Under the pieces are notes generated by a model. It was given only the letters and a program-made list of their open reading frames with translations. It did no database searches and was not told the DNA's origin. The position numbers were made by a program, and so were the translations under genes. 64,000 nucleotides of DNA, taken from NCBI RefSeq assembly GCF_019748365.1, contig NZ_JAIEPN010000005.1, positions 1 through 64,000 on the forward strand. The letters are read 5' to 3'. This document shows positions 30,231 to 39,518 of this stretch, in pieces. The DNA comes from Novosphingobium sp. (lineage in GTDB: Bacteria > Pseudomonadota > Alphaproteobacteria > Sphingomonadales > Sphingomonadaceae). Numbering within the stretch: the stretch's first letter is position 1; each line of letters opens with the position of its first letter.

Positions 30231-31283
30231 GTGGCAAATCCTGCAACCACGCTCACCTTCGATTCGCTGGCGCTTGGCGAAGGCGGTGAAACCCGCCTTG
30301 CGAATGGATACGGCGGTTTCAACTGGCTTCAGGCCGGCGTCTACAATCCCGATGGCGCGATCCCCGGCTATGTCGCCAGCTCCGGCCAGAACATCCTTTT
30401 CATTGCAGAGGCCGCGAACAACGAAGTCGGCGGGTATGACGATGCTGCCGCGGGCAGCGCCCTTGTGATGAGCCGCGAGCAGCCCTTCACGCTCGATACG
30501 ATCGAGCTGTCCTCGGCCTTCCGCGATGGTCTCGTCGTCACCATCCGCGCCTATGCCGATCAGGCCGGCACGATCCTCATCGGCGAAAAGACGGTGACCG
30601 TGGATATCGCTGCGCAGAGCCTCGTCAGCTTTGCCGATGGCCTCGATTTCGGCACTTTCTCCGGCGCCACCCGCATCGAGTTCAATGCCAACGACAACGA
30701 TGCGGCGACGCGCGACTATTTCGGTATCGACAACCTCACCTTCCACGATACTCCGCCTACGGTAACGCTCGATTTCGATGACATCGTGCTCGCGCCGGGC
30801 GGGGAAACCGTCCTCGGCACCTACCAGGGCTTCACCTTCTCACAGGCCGGGGCCTATCATGTCGATGGCGGCCTGCCCGGCTACGCGGCCGCCTCGGGCA
30901 CCAACATCGGCTTCATTGCCGAGGCGAACAACTTCGAAGTCGCCGGCTATGAAGGACAGGCCGCCGGCGCCCCGGTGGTGATCACCAACGCGGACGCATT
31001 CGATTTCCTCGGCGGCGCGTTCTCCGCAGCGTTCCGCGATGGCGTCGCGGTCACCATTCGCGGCTATTCGGATGCAGACGGGTTCAACCTCGTCGCCGAA
31101 GAGACGATCATCGTGGGCAGCGGCTCCGCGCAGGCCGTCAGCTTCGATACCTTCGATGGCCTCCAGCGCCTCGAATTCTCGACCAACGATGGCAATGCGG
31201 CGACCAACGATTACGTCGGCTTCGACAATCTGCTGTTCCGCGCGGCTGATGTTGCTGCGCCGGGCGAGGGCATCCTGATCTGA
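30231..31283 (+). CDS. Tandem-duplicated beta-rich domain protein, no signal peptide
   Basis: 350 residues from a GTG start (AGGGA 9 bases upstream). Two homologous halves, about 5-172 and 174-340, share the pattern FD.....GGET...Y.GF....AG.Y..DG.-PGY...SG.NI.FIAEA.N.EV.GY, then F...AFRDG..VTIR.Y.D, then R.EF..ND..AAT.DY.G.DNL.F. This resembles the beta-sandwich region of PEP-CTERM and other secreted proteins, but neither a signal peptide nor a PEP tail is present; the end is hydrophobic (GILI). Secretion by a type I system is possible but unproven. Function unknown. Confidence 0.8.
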   Translation: MANPATTLTFDSLALGEGGETRLANGYGGFNWLQAGVYNPDGAIPGYVASSGQNILFIAEAANNEVGGYDDAAAGSALVMSREQPFTLDTIELSSAFRDGLVVTIRAYADQAGTILIGEKTVTVDIAAQSLVSFADGLDFGTFSGATRIEFNANDNDAATRDYFGIDNLTFHDTPPTVTLDFDDIVLAPGGETVLGTYQGFTFSQAGAYHVDGGLPGYAAASGTNIGFIAEANNFEVAGYEGQAAGAPVVITNADAFDFLGGAFSAAFRDGVAVTIRGYSDADGFNLVAEETIIVGSGSAQAVSFDTFDGLQRLEFSTNDGNAATNDYVGFDNLLFRAADVAAPGEGILI

Positions 31284-31289
31284 CGCAAT

Positions 31290-31327
31290 GGTCCCTCCTC
31301 CCGGGGCCAACTCCGGGGGGAGGGACC
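31290..31327. terminator. Strong hairpin after the tandem-domain gene
   Basis: 15-bp stem GGTCCCTCCTCCCGG (31290-31304) with CCGGGGGGAGGGACC (31313-31327), one G-T pair, 8-base loop, immediately after the stop at 31283. No T-tract follows, so it may be a weak intrinsic terminator or an mRNA-end stabiliser. Confidence 0.6.
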
Positions 31328-31447
31328 ACCTATCGCATCCGGTTTGGCACGTTTGCCCTGTCGGCCCTTGCGTCGGCAGGGCAGCGGAGTCAGACCCGCT
31401 CATCGGGGGGCGGGCAAAGCGCTCCTCGATGCTTGGGGGAGACCGCG

Positions 31448-31972
31448 ATGAAGGCAACCATGGCCCGCCAAGGCCGGCTCGCATTGCTGGCCATAGCGGC
31501 GGCTGCCTGCATGGGCGCAGCCAAGCCGCAAGTCGGCGAGCCTGCTCCTCCCCTTGAAATGACGATGGTCGATGGCACGAAGATCACGCTCGCCCAGTTG
31601 CGCGGGCAGGTCGTCGTGCTCAATTTCTGGGCGACCTGGTGCGGCCCCTGCAAGACCGAATTGCCGCTGCTAGACGCCTACTATGTCGCCCAACGCCAGC
31701 ATGGCCTGCGCGTATTTGCCGTGACCACCGAAAGCTCGGTCCCGATCAGCCAACTGAAGAAGCTCTTCGCTGTCCTGCGCCTCACCCCGCTGCGGTCGAT
31801 CAAGGGCAAATACGCCCCGATCAACAATTCGATCCCGACCAACTATGTCTTCGACCGGTCTGGCCGCCTGCGGTTTGCCAAGGCCGGCGCTCTCGATCTG
31901 GATGACCTCAACAACGAACTGGTCCCGCTGCTGCGCGAACCGGCCCCGGCAGACGTGCCCGCGCCGACCTGA
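31448..31972 (+). CDS. TlpA/ResA-type thioredoxin-like protein
   Basis: 174 residues. Sec signal at about 1-24, then an AhpC/TSA-Redoxin fold: GEPAPPLEMTMVDGTKITLAQLRGQVVVLNFWATWCGPCKTELP with a CGPC active site, cis-Pro in SIPTNYVFDRSGRL. A periplasmic thiol-disulfide oxidoreductase, perhaps serving cytochrome c or another secreted protein. Start ATG 31448 has GGGGGAG just upstream; a TTG at 31433 would place that SD inside the gene. Confidence 0.9.
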   Translation: MKATMARQGRLALLAIAAAACMGAAKPQVGEPAPPLEMTMVDGTKITLAQLRGQVVVLNFWATWCGPCKTELPLLDAYYVAQRQHGLRVFAVTTESSVPISQLKKLFAVLRLTPLRSIKGKYAPINNSIPTNYVFDRSGRLRFAKAGALDLDDLNNELVPLLREPAPADVPAPT

Positions 31973-31984
31973 AGGCGCTGCAGC

Positions 31985-32275
31985 TCACGCCAGCAGGTCC
32001 GCCCACTCCGGATGGCGCCGGAACGCCGCGGCTACGTAGCTGCATTCGGGCACGATCTTCCAGCCCTGCGCCCGTGCATCGGCGATCAGCGCCTCGACCA
32101 GCTTTCCGGCGATCCCGCGCCCGCCGATCTCGGTCGGCACCAGCGCGTGTTCAGCCGTCAACACATCGCCGTGGCGCACCCAGGTCAGGCGGCCTATGAC
32201 GGGGCTATCCGCCACGCGGGCCTGGTATTCGCCTTCGGCGCCGTGATCGATCAAGGTGATGGCGGGGTCGTCCAT
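31985..32275 (-). CDS. Small GNAT-family N-acetyltransferase (COG2388 type)
   Basis: 96 residues. Pattern of the short GNAT subgroup: GRLTWVRHGDVLTAEHALVP, EIGGRGIAGKLVEALIADAR (acetyl-CoA loop RGxAxxL), VPECSYVAAAFRRHPEWADLL at the C-terminus. The acceptor substrate is unknown. Start at 32275 (MDDPAITLIDH) fits family length. Convergent with the TlpA-like gene. Confidence 0.88.
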   Translation of the reverse strand: MDDPAITLIDHGAEGEYQARVADSPVIGRLTWVRHGDVLTAEHALVPTEIGGRGIAGKLVEALIADARAQGWKIVPECSYVAAAFRRHPEWADLLA

Positions 32276-32340
32276 AGCTTTTGGCCTCCCAAGGTATGCT
32301 CCCTTTCCCGGGCGTGCCATGCCGGTTAAGGGGTGCGGCC

Positions 32341-33357
32341 ATGAAGTTCTTCTCCGACAACGCCGCCCCTGTCCACCCCCGCATCTGGGCCGCGATGCGA
32401 ACCGCCGACTTGGCCGACACGGCCTATGATGGCGATGCCCTTTCGGCGCGGCTCGACGCCGCCTTCAGCGAACTCTTCGGCGTCCCCTGCGCCGCGCTAT
32501 GGGTGGCGACAGGCACCGCCGGCAATTGCCTGGCGCTTTCCGCCATGGTCCCGCCGCACGGCGGCGTCGTCTGCCACCGCGAGGCGCATATCGAGATGGA
32601 CGAAGGCGGCGCGCCCGGCTTTTTCCTGCACGGCGCGAAGCTCCTGCTGGCGGAGGGTGAGGGCGCCAAACTCACGCCCGATACCATCCGCGCCGTGCTC
32701 GATGCGATCCGCCCCGGCGTCCATCAGGTCCAGCCGCATGCGATCTCGATCACGCAGGCCACCGAATGCGGCCGCGTCTATACCTCCGGCGAAGTCGCGG
32801 AGATCAGCGCTCTGGCGAAAGAGCGCGGGCTTGGCCTGCACATGGACGGCGCGCGTTTTGCCAATGCTGTCGCGCACCTCGGTTGCCCGCCGGCGGATGT
32901 CACCGTGAACGCCGGGGTCGATGCGCTCACCTTCGGATGCGTCAAGAACGGCGGCATGAGCGCGGAAGCCATCGTGTTCTTCGCGCCCGATCTGGTCGAT
33001 GTCGTCCGCTTTTCCCGCAAGCGCGCCGGGCACCTGCAATCGAAGGGCCGCTACCTTGCCGCACAGATCCTCGCGATGATCGAGGATGGCCTCTGGCTCG
33101 AGAACGCCCGCATCGCCAATGCCGCCGCGCGCGAAATTGCCGCCGCCTGCGGGGACCGCCTGATCCACTCGGTCGAAGCGAACGAGGTCTTCGTGATCCT
33201 CGCCCCCGCCGAGCAGGCCGCCTTGCGCGCGCAGGGCTTCGATTTCTACGACTGGGCCGCCCCTGCAGGCGCCCCCGGCGCCGCGCGCCTCGTCACCGCA
33301 TGGAGCAGCCCGGCCCACGAAGTGGAAGCGCTCGCCCGCGCCATCGCGGCGCTATGA
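32341..33357 (+). CDS. Threonine aldolase-like PLP enzyme
   Basis: 338 residues, fold type I PLP enzyme. Begins MKFFSDNAAPVHPRIWAAM; substrate region ATGTAGNCLALSAM; HMDGARFANAVAHLG; PLP lysine in TFGCVKNGGMSAEA; RKRAGHLQSKGRYLAAQ. Matches low-specificity L-threonine aldolases (Thr to Gly and acetaldehyde). Its TGA overlaps the DMT transporter ATG (ATGA), so both are translated together. Export of an amino acid product is a natural but unproven idea. Confidence 0.92.
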   Translation: MKFFSDNAAPVHPRIWAAMRTADLADTAYDGDALSARLDAAFSELFGVPCAALWVATGTAGNCLALSAMVPPHGGVVCHREAHIEMDEGGAPGFFLHGAKLLLAEGEGAKLTPDTIRAVLDAIRPGVHQVQPHAISITQATECGRVYTSGEVAEISALAKERGLGLHMDGARFANAVAHLGCPPADVTVNAGVDALTFGCVKNGGMSAEAIVFFAPDLVDVVRFSRKRAGHLQSKGRYLAAQILAMIEDGLWLENARIANAAAREIAAACGDRLIHSVEANEVFVILAPAEQAALRAQGFDFYDWAAPAGAPGAARLVTAWSSPAHEVEALARAIAAL

Positions 33358-34295
33358 GCGTTGATCATCAGACAAGCGGCGAGGCGAGCTTCCTCGAGCC
33401 CCGCATCCTCGCCCCGTTCCTGATCACGGCGCTGATCTGGGGCTCGACCTGGATCGCGATAAAGTACCAGTTGGGCGATGTGCCGCCGAGCTGGTCGGTC
33501 ACCTGGCGCTTCACCGGCGCGGCCATCGGCATGTTCGTGTTCGCCGCGTTCAAGCGCCTGCCGCTGGTGCCGGACCGCAAGGGCCTGATCGTGGCGGCGG
33601 TGATGGGCTGCAGCGTGTTCAGCCTCAACTTCCAGTTCGTCTACCGCTCCGAGCAGTATATCACCTCGGGCCTCGTCGCGGTGCTGTTTGCACTGCTGCT
33701 GGTGCCCAACACGATCCTGGCCCGCCTGTTCCTCGGCCAGCGGATCACGCGCGGCTTCCTGCTCGGCACGGCCATCGCGCTCGCTGGCATCGCGCTGCTC
33801 ATGCTGCACGAATACCGCATCGCGCTCGCCCAGAATGCCGTGATGGGTTCCAAGGTGATCATCGGCGGGCTGATGGTGATGATCGCGCTGATGTTCGCCT
33901 CCGTCGGCAACGTCGTGCAGGCAAGCCCGATGGCGCGCGGCCAGTCGGTGCCGACGCTGCTAGCCTGGGCCATGATGATCGGTGCGACGGTCGACGGCAC
34001 GATCGCGTGGATCATCTCCGGCCCGCCGCAGTTCGACTTCACTCTGGCCTATGCCGGCGGCGCCGCATATCTCGCCATCGTCGGCACGGTCGTCACCTTC
34101 CCGATGTATAACGGCCTGCTCCGCGCGCTCGGTCCCGGCCGGGCCGCTTATAACGGCGTGCTGGTCCCCGTGGTCGCGATGCTGATCTCGACGGCGTTCG
34201 AAGGCTATCGCTGGTCGCTGCTCGCCGGTTCCGGCGCGGCACTCGCGATGATCGGGCTGGTCGTGGCGTTGAGAGCGCGCAGCCCCTCGCGGTAG
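33354..34295 (+). CDS. EamA/DMT-family transporter
   Basis: 313 residues, ten predicted transmembrane helices in two EamA halves (FLITALIWGSTWIAIKYQLG at the N-terminus, VGTVVTFPMYNGLLRALGPG in the second half). Members export amino acids, metabolites or drugs. Coupled to the threonine aldolase gene. Its last 91 bases overlap the 3' end of the opposite-strand SDR gene. Confidence 0.9.
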   Translation: MSVDHQTSGEASFLEPRILAPFLITALIWGSTWIAIKYQLGDVPPSWSVTWRFTGAAIGMFVFAAFKRLPLVPDRKGLIVAAVMGCSVFSLNFQFVYRSEQYITSGLVAVLFALLLVPNTILARLFLGQRITRGFLLGTAIALAGIALLMLHEYRIALAQNAVMGSKVIIGGLMVMIALMFASVGNVVQASPMARGQSVPTLLAWAMMIGATVDGTIAWIISGPPQFDFTLAYAGGAAYLAIVGTVVTFPMYNGLLRALGPGRAAYNGVLVPVVAMLISTAFEGYRWSLLAGSGAALAMIGLVVALRARSPSR

Positions 34296-35050
34296 GTCGG
34301 GTAGCGCGGCTGCCAGCCCAGCACGCGCTTGGCCTTGCCGTTCGCGATCCGCCGGTTCTCGGCATAGAACGCCAGCGCCATGGGCGAGAGCGCGGCTTCC
34401 TTCAGCGTCTGCAGCGGCGGCGGGGTGACCCCCAGCAACCGCGCGGCTTCCTCGATCACCGCGTTCTGGCTCGAAGGCTCATCGTCACCAAGGTTGTAGA
34501 CGCCCGCAGGCCCCGCCATCCCGGCAATCACGCCGCTGGCAATGTCCTCGACATGCACGCGGCTGAACACTTGTCCTTCGAGCGCGATGCGCTTGGCGTG
34601 GCCCTCGCGCACCCGGTCAAGCGCGCTGCGTCCGGGGCCATAGATCCCCGGCAGCCGAAACACCCGCGCCCGCTGGCCCAACTCTTGCCATGCGAGGTCC
34701 GCCGCCGTCCTTGCCGAGCGCCGCCCGGTGCCGACTTCGGCGGTTTCATCCACCCACGCCCCGCCGACATCGCCATAGACGCCGGTCGAGGAAAGGTACC
34801 CGATCCATTGGGCCGGCGCCGCCGCCAGGGCCTCGCCATACGTCTCGAGCACCGGATCACCGCCCTCGCGCGCCGGCGGAACCGATGACAGCACGTGGGT
34901 CGCCTCGGCCAGCGCGGCGAGCACCGGCTCGCGGTCGTAGAACCGCAAATCCCCCTCGCGCCCCGTGCCAACAACCTCCCAGCCCGCCGCGCGCAGCCGA
35001 GCCGCGATCACCTGCGAGGTATAGCCCATGCCGAAGATGAGCAGCTTCAT
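34205..35050 (-). CDS. NAD-dependent epimerase/dehydratase-like SDR
   Basis: 281 residues, extended-SDR of the YeeZ type. MKLLIFGMGYTSQVIAARL (dinucleotide loop GxGxxS/T), YLSSTGVYGDVGGAWVDE, RLPGIYGPGRSALDRV and VHVEDIASGV. The final part of the protein lies antisense to the DMT gene (91-base convergent overlap). The start at 35050 gives the usual N-terminus. Substrate unknown. Confidence 0.9.
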   Translation of the reverse strand: MKLLIFGMGYTSQVIAARLRAAGWEVVGTGREGDLRFYDREPVLAALAEATHVLSSVPPAREGGDPVLETYGEALAAAPAQWIGYLSSTGVYGDVGGAWVDETAEVGTGRRSARTAADLAWQELGQRARVFRLPGIYGPGRSALDRVREGHAKRIALEGQVFSRVHVEDIASGVIAGMAGPAGVYNLGDDEPSSQNAVIEEAARLLGVTPPPLQTLKEAALSPMALAFYAENRRIANGKAKRVLGWQPRYPTYREGLRALNATTSPIIASAAPEPASSDQR

Positions 35051-35207
35051 CGTCTTCCCTTGCATCACCGTGCGCACCTGCGCCCTTGGCATCTCGCCAT
35101 GGGTGCGACCCGCCCGTGCCGCCGTCAAGCACCCACGCTCCCATGAAGTTTTTCCGGCCCGCCGATTTTGCGTTTCGGATTGCGGCGGCGCTCCCTACAT
35201 TGGCCGG

Positions 35208-37829
35208 ATGAACGATCTGTCCAGCACCCCCGCCGTCCCCTCCCCCGTCATCCAGCGCGCGGACTACCGCCCGCCCGAGTGGCTGGTGCCGGAAATTGCG
35301 CTCGATTTCGCACTCTCGCTCACTGCCACCCGCGTGCGCGCCGATCTGGTGGTGGAGCGCAATGGCGCGGCGCGCGGCCCTCTGCGGCTTGATGGTGATG
35401 GCATCACGGCCAAGACGGTGCTGGTCGATGGCGCAGCGCACAACGATTGGCGCATGGACGGCAGCCAGCTTGTGATCGACCTGCCGGGGGACCGCCACAA
35501 GGTCACCATCGAGACCGAGATTGATCCCGCCGCGAATACCCAGCTGTCCGGGCTCTATGCCTCGAATGGCATGCTCTGCACCCAGTGCGAGGCCGAAGGC
35601 TTCCGCCGCATCACCTTCTTCCCCGACCGGCCCGACGTGCTGAGCGTCTATTCGGTGCGGATGACCGGCGACAAGGCGGCCTTCCCGGTCCTCCTCTCGA
35701 ACGGCAACCCCGTCGCCTCGGGTGAGGATGCCGACGGCACCCACTGGGCCGAATGGCACGATCCCTGGCCAAAGCCGTCCTATCTCTTCGCGCTCGTTGC
35801 GGGCGATCTCGTCGCCTCGCGCGATACCTTCACCACCCGCTCGGGCCGCCGCGTCGATCTCGCCATCTACGTCCGCGCTGGCGACGAGACGCGCACCGGG
35901 CACGCGATGAAGGCGCTGATCGATTCGATGCGCTGGGACGAGGAAGTCTATGGCCGCGAGTATGATCTCGACTTGTTCAACATCGTCGCCGTCGCCGATT
36001 TCAACGCCGGTGCGATGGAGAACAAGGGCCTCAACGTCTTCAATACGCGCTACATTCTCGCGGACCCGGAAACCGCGACCGACGGCGATTATGACGCGAT
36101 CGAGGGCGTCGTGGCGCACGAATACTTCCACAACTGGTCGGGCAACCGCGTCACCTGCCGCGACTGGTTCCAGTTGAGCCTCAAGGAAGGCTTTACCGTG
36201 CTGCGCGATCAGCAGTTCAGCGCCGACATGGGCTCGGCCCCGGTCAAGCGGATCGAGGATGTGCGCGTGCTGCGCGCCGCCCAGTTCCCTGAGGATTCGG
36301 GCCCGCTCGCGCACCCGATCCGCCCGGATTCCTATCAGGAAATCAGCAATTTCTACACCGCGACCGTCTACAACAAGGGCGCCGAGGTGATCCGCATGAT
36401 GACAGTGCTGGCGGGCCCCGAACGCTTCCGCGCCGGCACCGATCTCTACTTCGATCGCCATGACGGCGAGGCGGCAACTTGCGAGGATTTCGTCCGCGCG
36501 ATCGAGGACGGCGCCGGGCTCGACCTCAAGCAGTTCCGCCGCTGGTACGAACAGGCCGGCACCCCGCGCGTGACCGCCACGCTGACCCACGCCGGCGATA
36601 CCGCCACGCTCACGCTTGGCCAGACCGTCCCCGCCACGCCTGGCCAGCCGGACAAGCAGCCGATGGTCATCCCGCTGCGCACCGCGCTGTTCGACCGCGC
36701 GACCGGGAAACACGCGGGAGAACATTTGCTTGTCCTGACTGAAGCTGAACAGAGCTTTAGGTTTGAGGGCTTTGCCGCGCTGCCGGTCCTGTCGATCAAC
36801 CGTGGTTTCTCGGCCCCGGTGGCCATCGACACCGCCGTGACGACCGCCGATCTCGTCTTCCTCGCCGCGCACGATGATGATCCCTTCGCGCGCTACGAGG
36901 CGATGCAGCAGCTCATGGTCCGCCACCTCGTCGCGGCTGTCTCGGGCGAACTGACCGACACCGCCCGCGCCGAAGGCCTTGCCGCGATCCGCGATGTCTA
37001 CGCCGCCGTGCTGGCCGACACAGCGCTCGATGATCTGATGCGCGGCGAGCTGCTGATCCTGCCCGGCGAAGGCTACATCGCCGAGCAGATCGCGCAGGCC
37101 GATCCCTCGCGCATCCATGCCGAGCGCGAGGCGCTGAAGCGCTGGCTCGGCAGCGAGCTGGCCGCGCAGTGGCACGCGCTGCATGATCGCTGCACCGCCG
37201 TGCCCTACAGCCTCGAAGCCGCAGCCCGCGGCGCGCGCAAACTGAAGACACAGGCGTTGGTTTACCTCGCCGCGAGCGACCCCGCCGAAGCCGCCCGCCG
37301 CGCCAAGGCGCAATACGACGCGGCGGACAACATGACCGACCGGCAAGGGGCGCTGATGGTCCTTGCCGGGATCGGCGCTGCGACATGCGACGAAGCCCGC
37401 CAAGCCGCGCTCGCCGATTTCCACGCCCGCTTTGCCGGCAATGCGCTGGTGATCGACAAGTGGTTCTCGATTCAGGCCGGCGCACTCCATCCCGATACGC
37501 TGGCGCATGTCACCGCGCTCGCCGATCACCCGGACTTTACCCTGACCAACCCAAACCGCGTGCGCGCGCTCTATATGGCGTTCGCTGCCAATCCGCAGGC
37601 GTTCCATGCGGCCAGCGGCGCAGGCTACAAGATGATCGCGGACCTCATCCTCAAGCTCGATCCGATCAACGGCAATGTCGCAGCGCGCTTCGTCCCCCCG
37701 CTCGGCCGCTGGCGCCGCATCGAACCGGCCCGCGCCGCACTGATGCGGGCCGAACTCGAACGCATCGCCGCCGCCCCCGGCCTTTCGCGCGATGTGCGCG
37801 AGCAGGTCAGCAAGAGTCTGGACGGATGA
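35208..37829 (+). CDS. pepN: Aminopeptidase N (M1 zinc peptidase)
   Basis: 873 residues, bacterial PepN length. Exopeptidase motif GAMEN at 268-272, zinc motif HEYFHNW with His304, Glu305 and His308, third ligand Glu in SLKEGFTV. Preceded by the beta domain and followed by the DUF3458 Ig-like and helical C-terminal domains. Cytoplasmic broad-range N-terminal peptide trimming. Its stop overlaps the pgeF start (ATGA). Confidence 0.97.
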   Translation: MNDLSSTPAVPSPVIQRADYRPPEWLVPEIALDFALSLTATRVRADLVVERNGAARGPLRLDGDGITAKTVLVDGAAHNDWRMDGSQLVIDLPGDRHKVTIETEIDPAANTQLSGLYASNGMLCTQCEAEGFRRITFFPDRPDVLSVYSVRMTGDKAAFPVLLSNGNPVASGEDADGTHWAEWHDPWPKPSYLFALVAGDLVASRDTFTTRSGRRVDLAIYVRAGDETRTGHAMKALIDSMRWDEEVYGREYDLDLFNIVAVADFNAGAMENKGLNVFNTRYILADPETATDGDYDAIEGVVAHEYFHNWSGNRVTCRDWFQLSLKEGFTVLRDQQFSADMGSAPVKRIEDVRVLRAAQFPEDSGPLAHPIRPDSYQEISNFYTATVYNKGAEVIRMMTVLAGPERFRAGTDLYFDRHDGEAATCEDFVRAIEDGAGLDLKQFRRWYEQAGTPRVTATLTHAGDTATLTLGQTVPATPGQPDKQPMVIPLRTALFDRATGKHAGEHLLVLTEAEQSFRFEGFAALPVLSINRGFSAPVAIDTAVTTADLVFLAAHDDDPFARYEAMQQLMVRHLVAAVSGELTDTARAEGLAAIRDVYAAVLADTALDDLMRGELLILPGEGYIAEQIAQADPSRIHAEREALKRWLGSELAAQWHALHDRCTAVPYSLEAAARGARKLKTQALVYLAASDPAEAARRAKAQYDAADNMTDRQGALMVLAGIGAATCDEARQAALADFHARFAGNALVIDKWFSIQAGALHPDTLAHVTALADHPDFTLTNPNRVRALYMAFAANPQAFHAASGAGYKMIADLILKLDPINGNVAARFVPPLGRWRRIEPARAALMRAELERIAAAPGLSRDVREQVSKSLDG

Positions 37830-38590
37830 CAGAAGCGCCCGAAGCCCTGACCCACCCGGCGCTCGCCGGCGCGGCGCACGGCTTCCTCGGCCGGCGCGGC
37901 GGGGTGAGCACTGGCCTCCACGCCGGGCTCAACGTCAGCTACAGCGAGGATGACCCCGACCACACCGCCGAAAACCGCCGCCGCGCAAGGGACGCGGTGC
38001 TGCCGGGAGCGCGGCTCCTCACTTGCTTCCAGATCCATTCGCCCGATGTGGTGACCGTCACCGCGCCGTGGGACGATGCCGACCGCCCCAGGGCTGATGC
38101 ACTGGTTACCCGGGAGCCCGGCCTGCTCATCGGCGTGCTCACCGCCGATTGCGCGCCAGTGCTGTTCCATGACCCCGCAGCCGGCGTGATCGGTGCCGCC
38201 CACGCGGGGTGGAAGGGCGCCATCGGCGGCGTGACCGACCGGACGGTCGAGGCCATGGAAGCGCTCGGCGCAGACCGCGCGCGCATCGCCGCCGTGGTCG
38301 GCCCCTGCATTGCGCAGAAGAGTTACGAAGTGGACGCCGCCTTCGAGGCACGCTTCACCGCCGAAGAAGAAGCCAACGCGCGTTTCTTCAAGGCGGGCCG
38401 CGCCGGGCACAGCTGGTTCGATCTCGAAGGCTATGTCGCCGCGCGCCTCGCGGCCTTTGGTATCGGCACTGTCGGCATGCTGGGCGAGGACACCTACGCG
38501 CAGGCCGATCGCTTCTACTCGTTCCGCCGCTCCACCCATTCCGGGGAAGCAGGCTATGGGCGGCAGATCTCGCTGATCGGACTAGGCTAG
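37826..38590 (+). CDS. pgeF: Laccase-domain / peptidoglycan editing factor PgeF family
   Basis: 254 residues, YfiH/DUF152 fold. HGFLGRRGGVSTGL, CFQIHSPDVVTV (metal His), VLTADCAPVLFHDP (catalytic Cys), GAAHAGWKGA (HAGW), VGPCIAQKSYEV and DRFYSFRR. The family hydrolyses mis-made peptidoglycan precursors or purine nucleosides. Translationally coupled to pepN. Its last 9 bases overlap the HAD gene on the other strand. Confidence 0.94.
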   Translation: MTEAPEALTHPALAGAAHGFLGRRGGVSTGLHAGLNVSYSEDDPDHTAENRRRARDAVLPGARLLTCFQIHSPDVVTVTAPWDDADRPRADALVTREPGLLIGVLTADCAPVLFHDPAAGVIGAAHAGWKGAIGGVTDRTVEAMEALGADRARIAAVVGPCIAQKSYEVDAAFEARFTAEEEANARFFKAGRAGHSWFDLEGYVAARLAAFGIGTVGMLGEDTYAQADRFYSFRRSTHSGEAGYGRQISLIGLG

Positions 38591-39208
38591 CAGCCCCAGC
38601 CCCCGCAGATCCGCCTCCAGCGCAGCCGCGCCGCGTGTGAAGTGATGAACATTCCAGCCCAGCGCCCCGGCGGTTGCGATGTTCGCCGGGTTGTCGTCGA
38701 TGAACAGCATCCGCTCCGGCGCGTGGCCAAAGCGCTGCGCGGCAAGATGGAAGATTGCCGGATCGGGCTTGATCAACCGTTCCACACCGCTCACCACCAC
38801 ATCGCCCATGTGATCGAGCACAGGGAAAGTGGGGCGGAACATGGCCCAGGTATCTGCGCCGAAATTGGTGATCGAAAACTGCGGCACACCCCTCGCAGCC
38901 AGCGCCTCGACCAGGGCAGGCGTGCCATCGATCGGCCCCGGGATCGTATCCAGCCAGCGCGGGGCATAGGCTTCGATCAGCGCACGGTGCTCGGGAAATT
39001 CGGTCACTTTCTCCGCGATGAGGTCCGCCAGTGGCTCGCCGGCATCGTGCCGGAAGTGCCACGGCAGTGTGGTCACGTGGGTGAGGAACCAGTCCAGTTC
39101 AGCCGGATCGTCGATCAGCTTCTCGTACAGATGGCGGATCGACCACTGCACCAGCACATGGCCAATATCCCAGACGACGGCTTCGACCGCATCACTCACG
39201 CGGCTCAT
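38582..39208 (-). CDS. HAD-family hydrolase (YihX-like)
   Basis: 208 residues. HAD motif I WDIGHVLV (nucleophile Asp; the second Asp is replaced by Gly, as in glucose-1-phosphatase-like members with DLGNV), motif II SITNFG, motif III Lys in RLIKPDPAIF, motif IV FIDDNPANI. Likely a small sugar- or nucleotide-phosphate phosphatase. Downstream of the rpmJ terminator. Confidence 0.92.
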   Translation of the reverse strand: MSRVSDAVEAVVWDIGHVLVQWSIRHLYEKLIDDPAELDWFLTHVTTLPWHFRHDAGEPLADLIAEKVTEFPEHRALIEAYAPRWLDTIPGPIDGTPALVEALAARGVPQFSITNFGADTWAMFRPTFPVLDHMGDVVVSGVERLIKPDPAIFHLAAQRFGHAPERMLFIDDNPANIATAGALGWNVHHFTRGAAALEADLRGLGLLA

Positions 39209-39223
39209 TCCTTCCGCACATGC

Positions 39224-39249
39224 AAAAAGCCTCCGCGGGTGGCGGAGGC
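39224..39249 (-). terminator. Rho-independent terminator after rpmJ
   Basis: Stem GCCTCCGC (39229-39236) with GCGGAGGC (39242-39249), short loop, followed on the minus strand by TTTTT (39228-39224). Separates rpmJ from the HAD gene. Confidence 0.85.
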
Positions 39250-39309
39250 CTTGAGCCGGTTCAAGACCGCTTGATCACAATGCGCCCCGCCGCAGCGGAG
39301 TGCGCGGGA

Positions 39310-39435
39310 TCAGCCCTGACGCGCCTTGAAGCGCTTCTGGGTCTTGTTGATGACGTAGGTGCGGCCGCGGCGACGGATCACGCGGTTGTCCCGGTGACGA
39401 TCCTTGAGCGACTTCAGGCTGTTGCGAATCTTCAT
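39310..39435 (-). CDS. rpmJ: 50S ribosomal protein L36
   Basis: 41 residues: begins [20 protein letters not shown], then basic [21 protein letters not shown]. It is the longer, Cys-free (zinc-less, type B-like) form usual in alphaproteobacteria: no C-x2-C pair is present. ATG at 39433-39435, TGA at 39312-39310. Monocistronic, with its own terminator. Confidence 0.95.
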   Translation of the reverse strand: MKIRNSLKSLKDRHRDNRVIRRRGRTYVINKTQKRFKARQG

Positions 39436-39518
39436 GGCGAATCCTTATGCCCGAGCCGACCGGGCCGAAATTGGAACGCGGCGGTTATGCGCGCCCTGCG
39501 CGAAAGTCAACCGTCCGC

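Noticed and set aside
34857..37607. 916-codon minus-strand frame opposite pepN
   Set aside because: pepN has all catalytic motifs; the opposite frame has none and runs on into the SDR gene.
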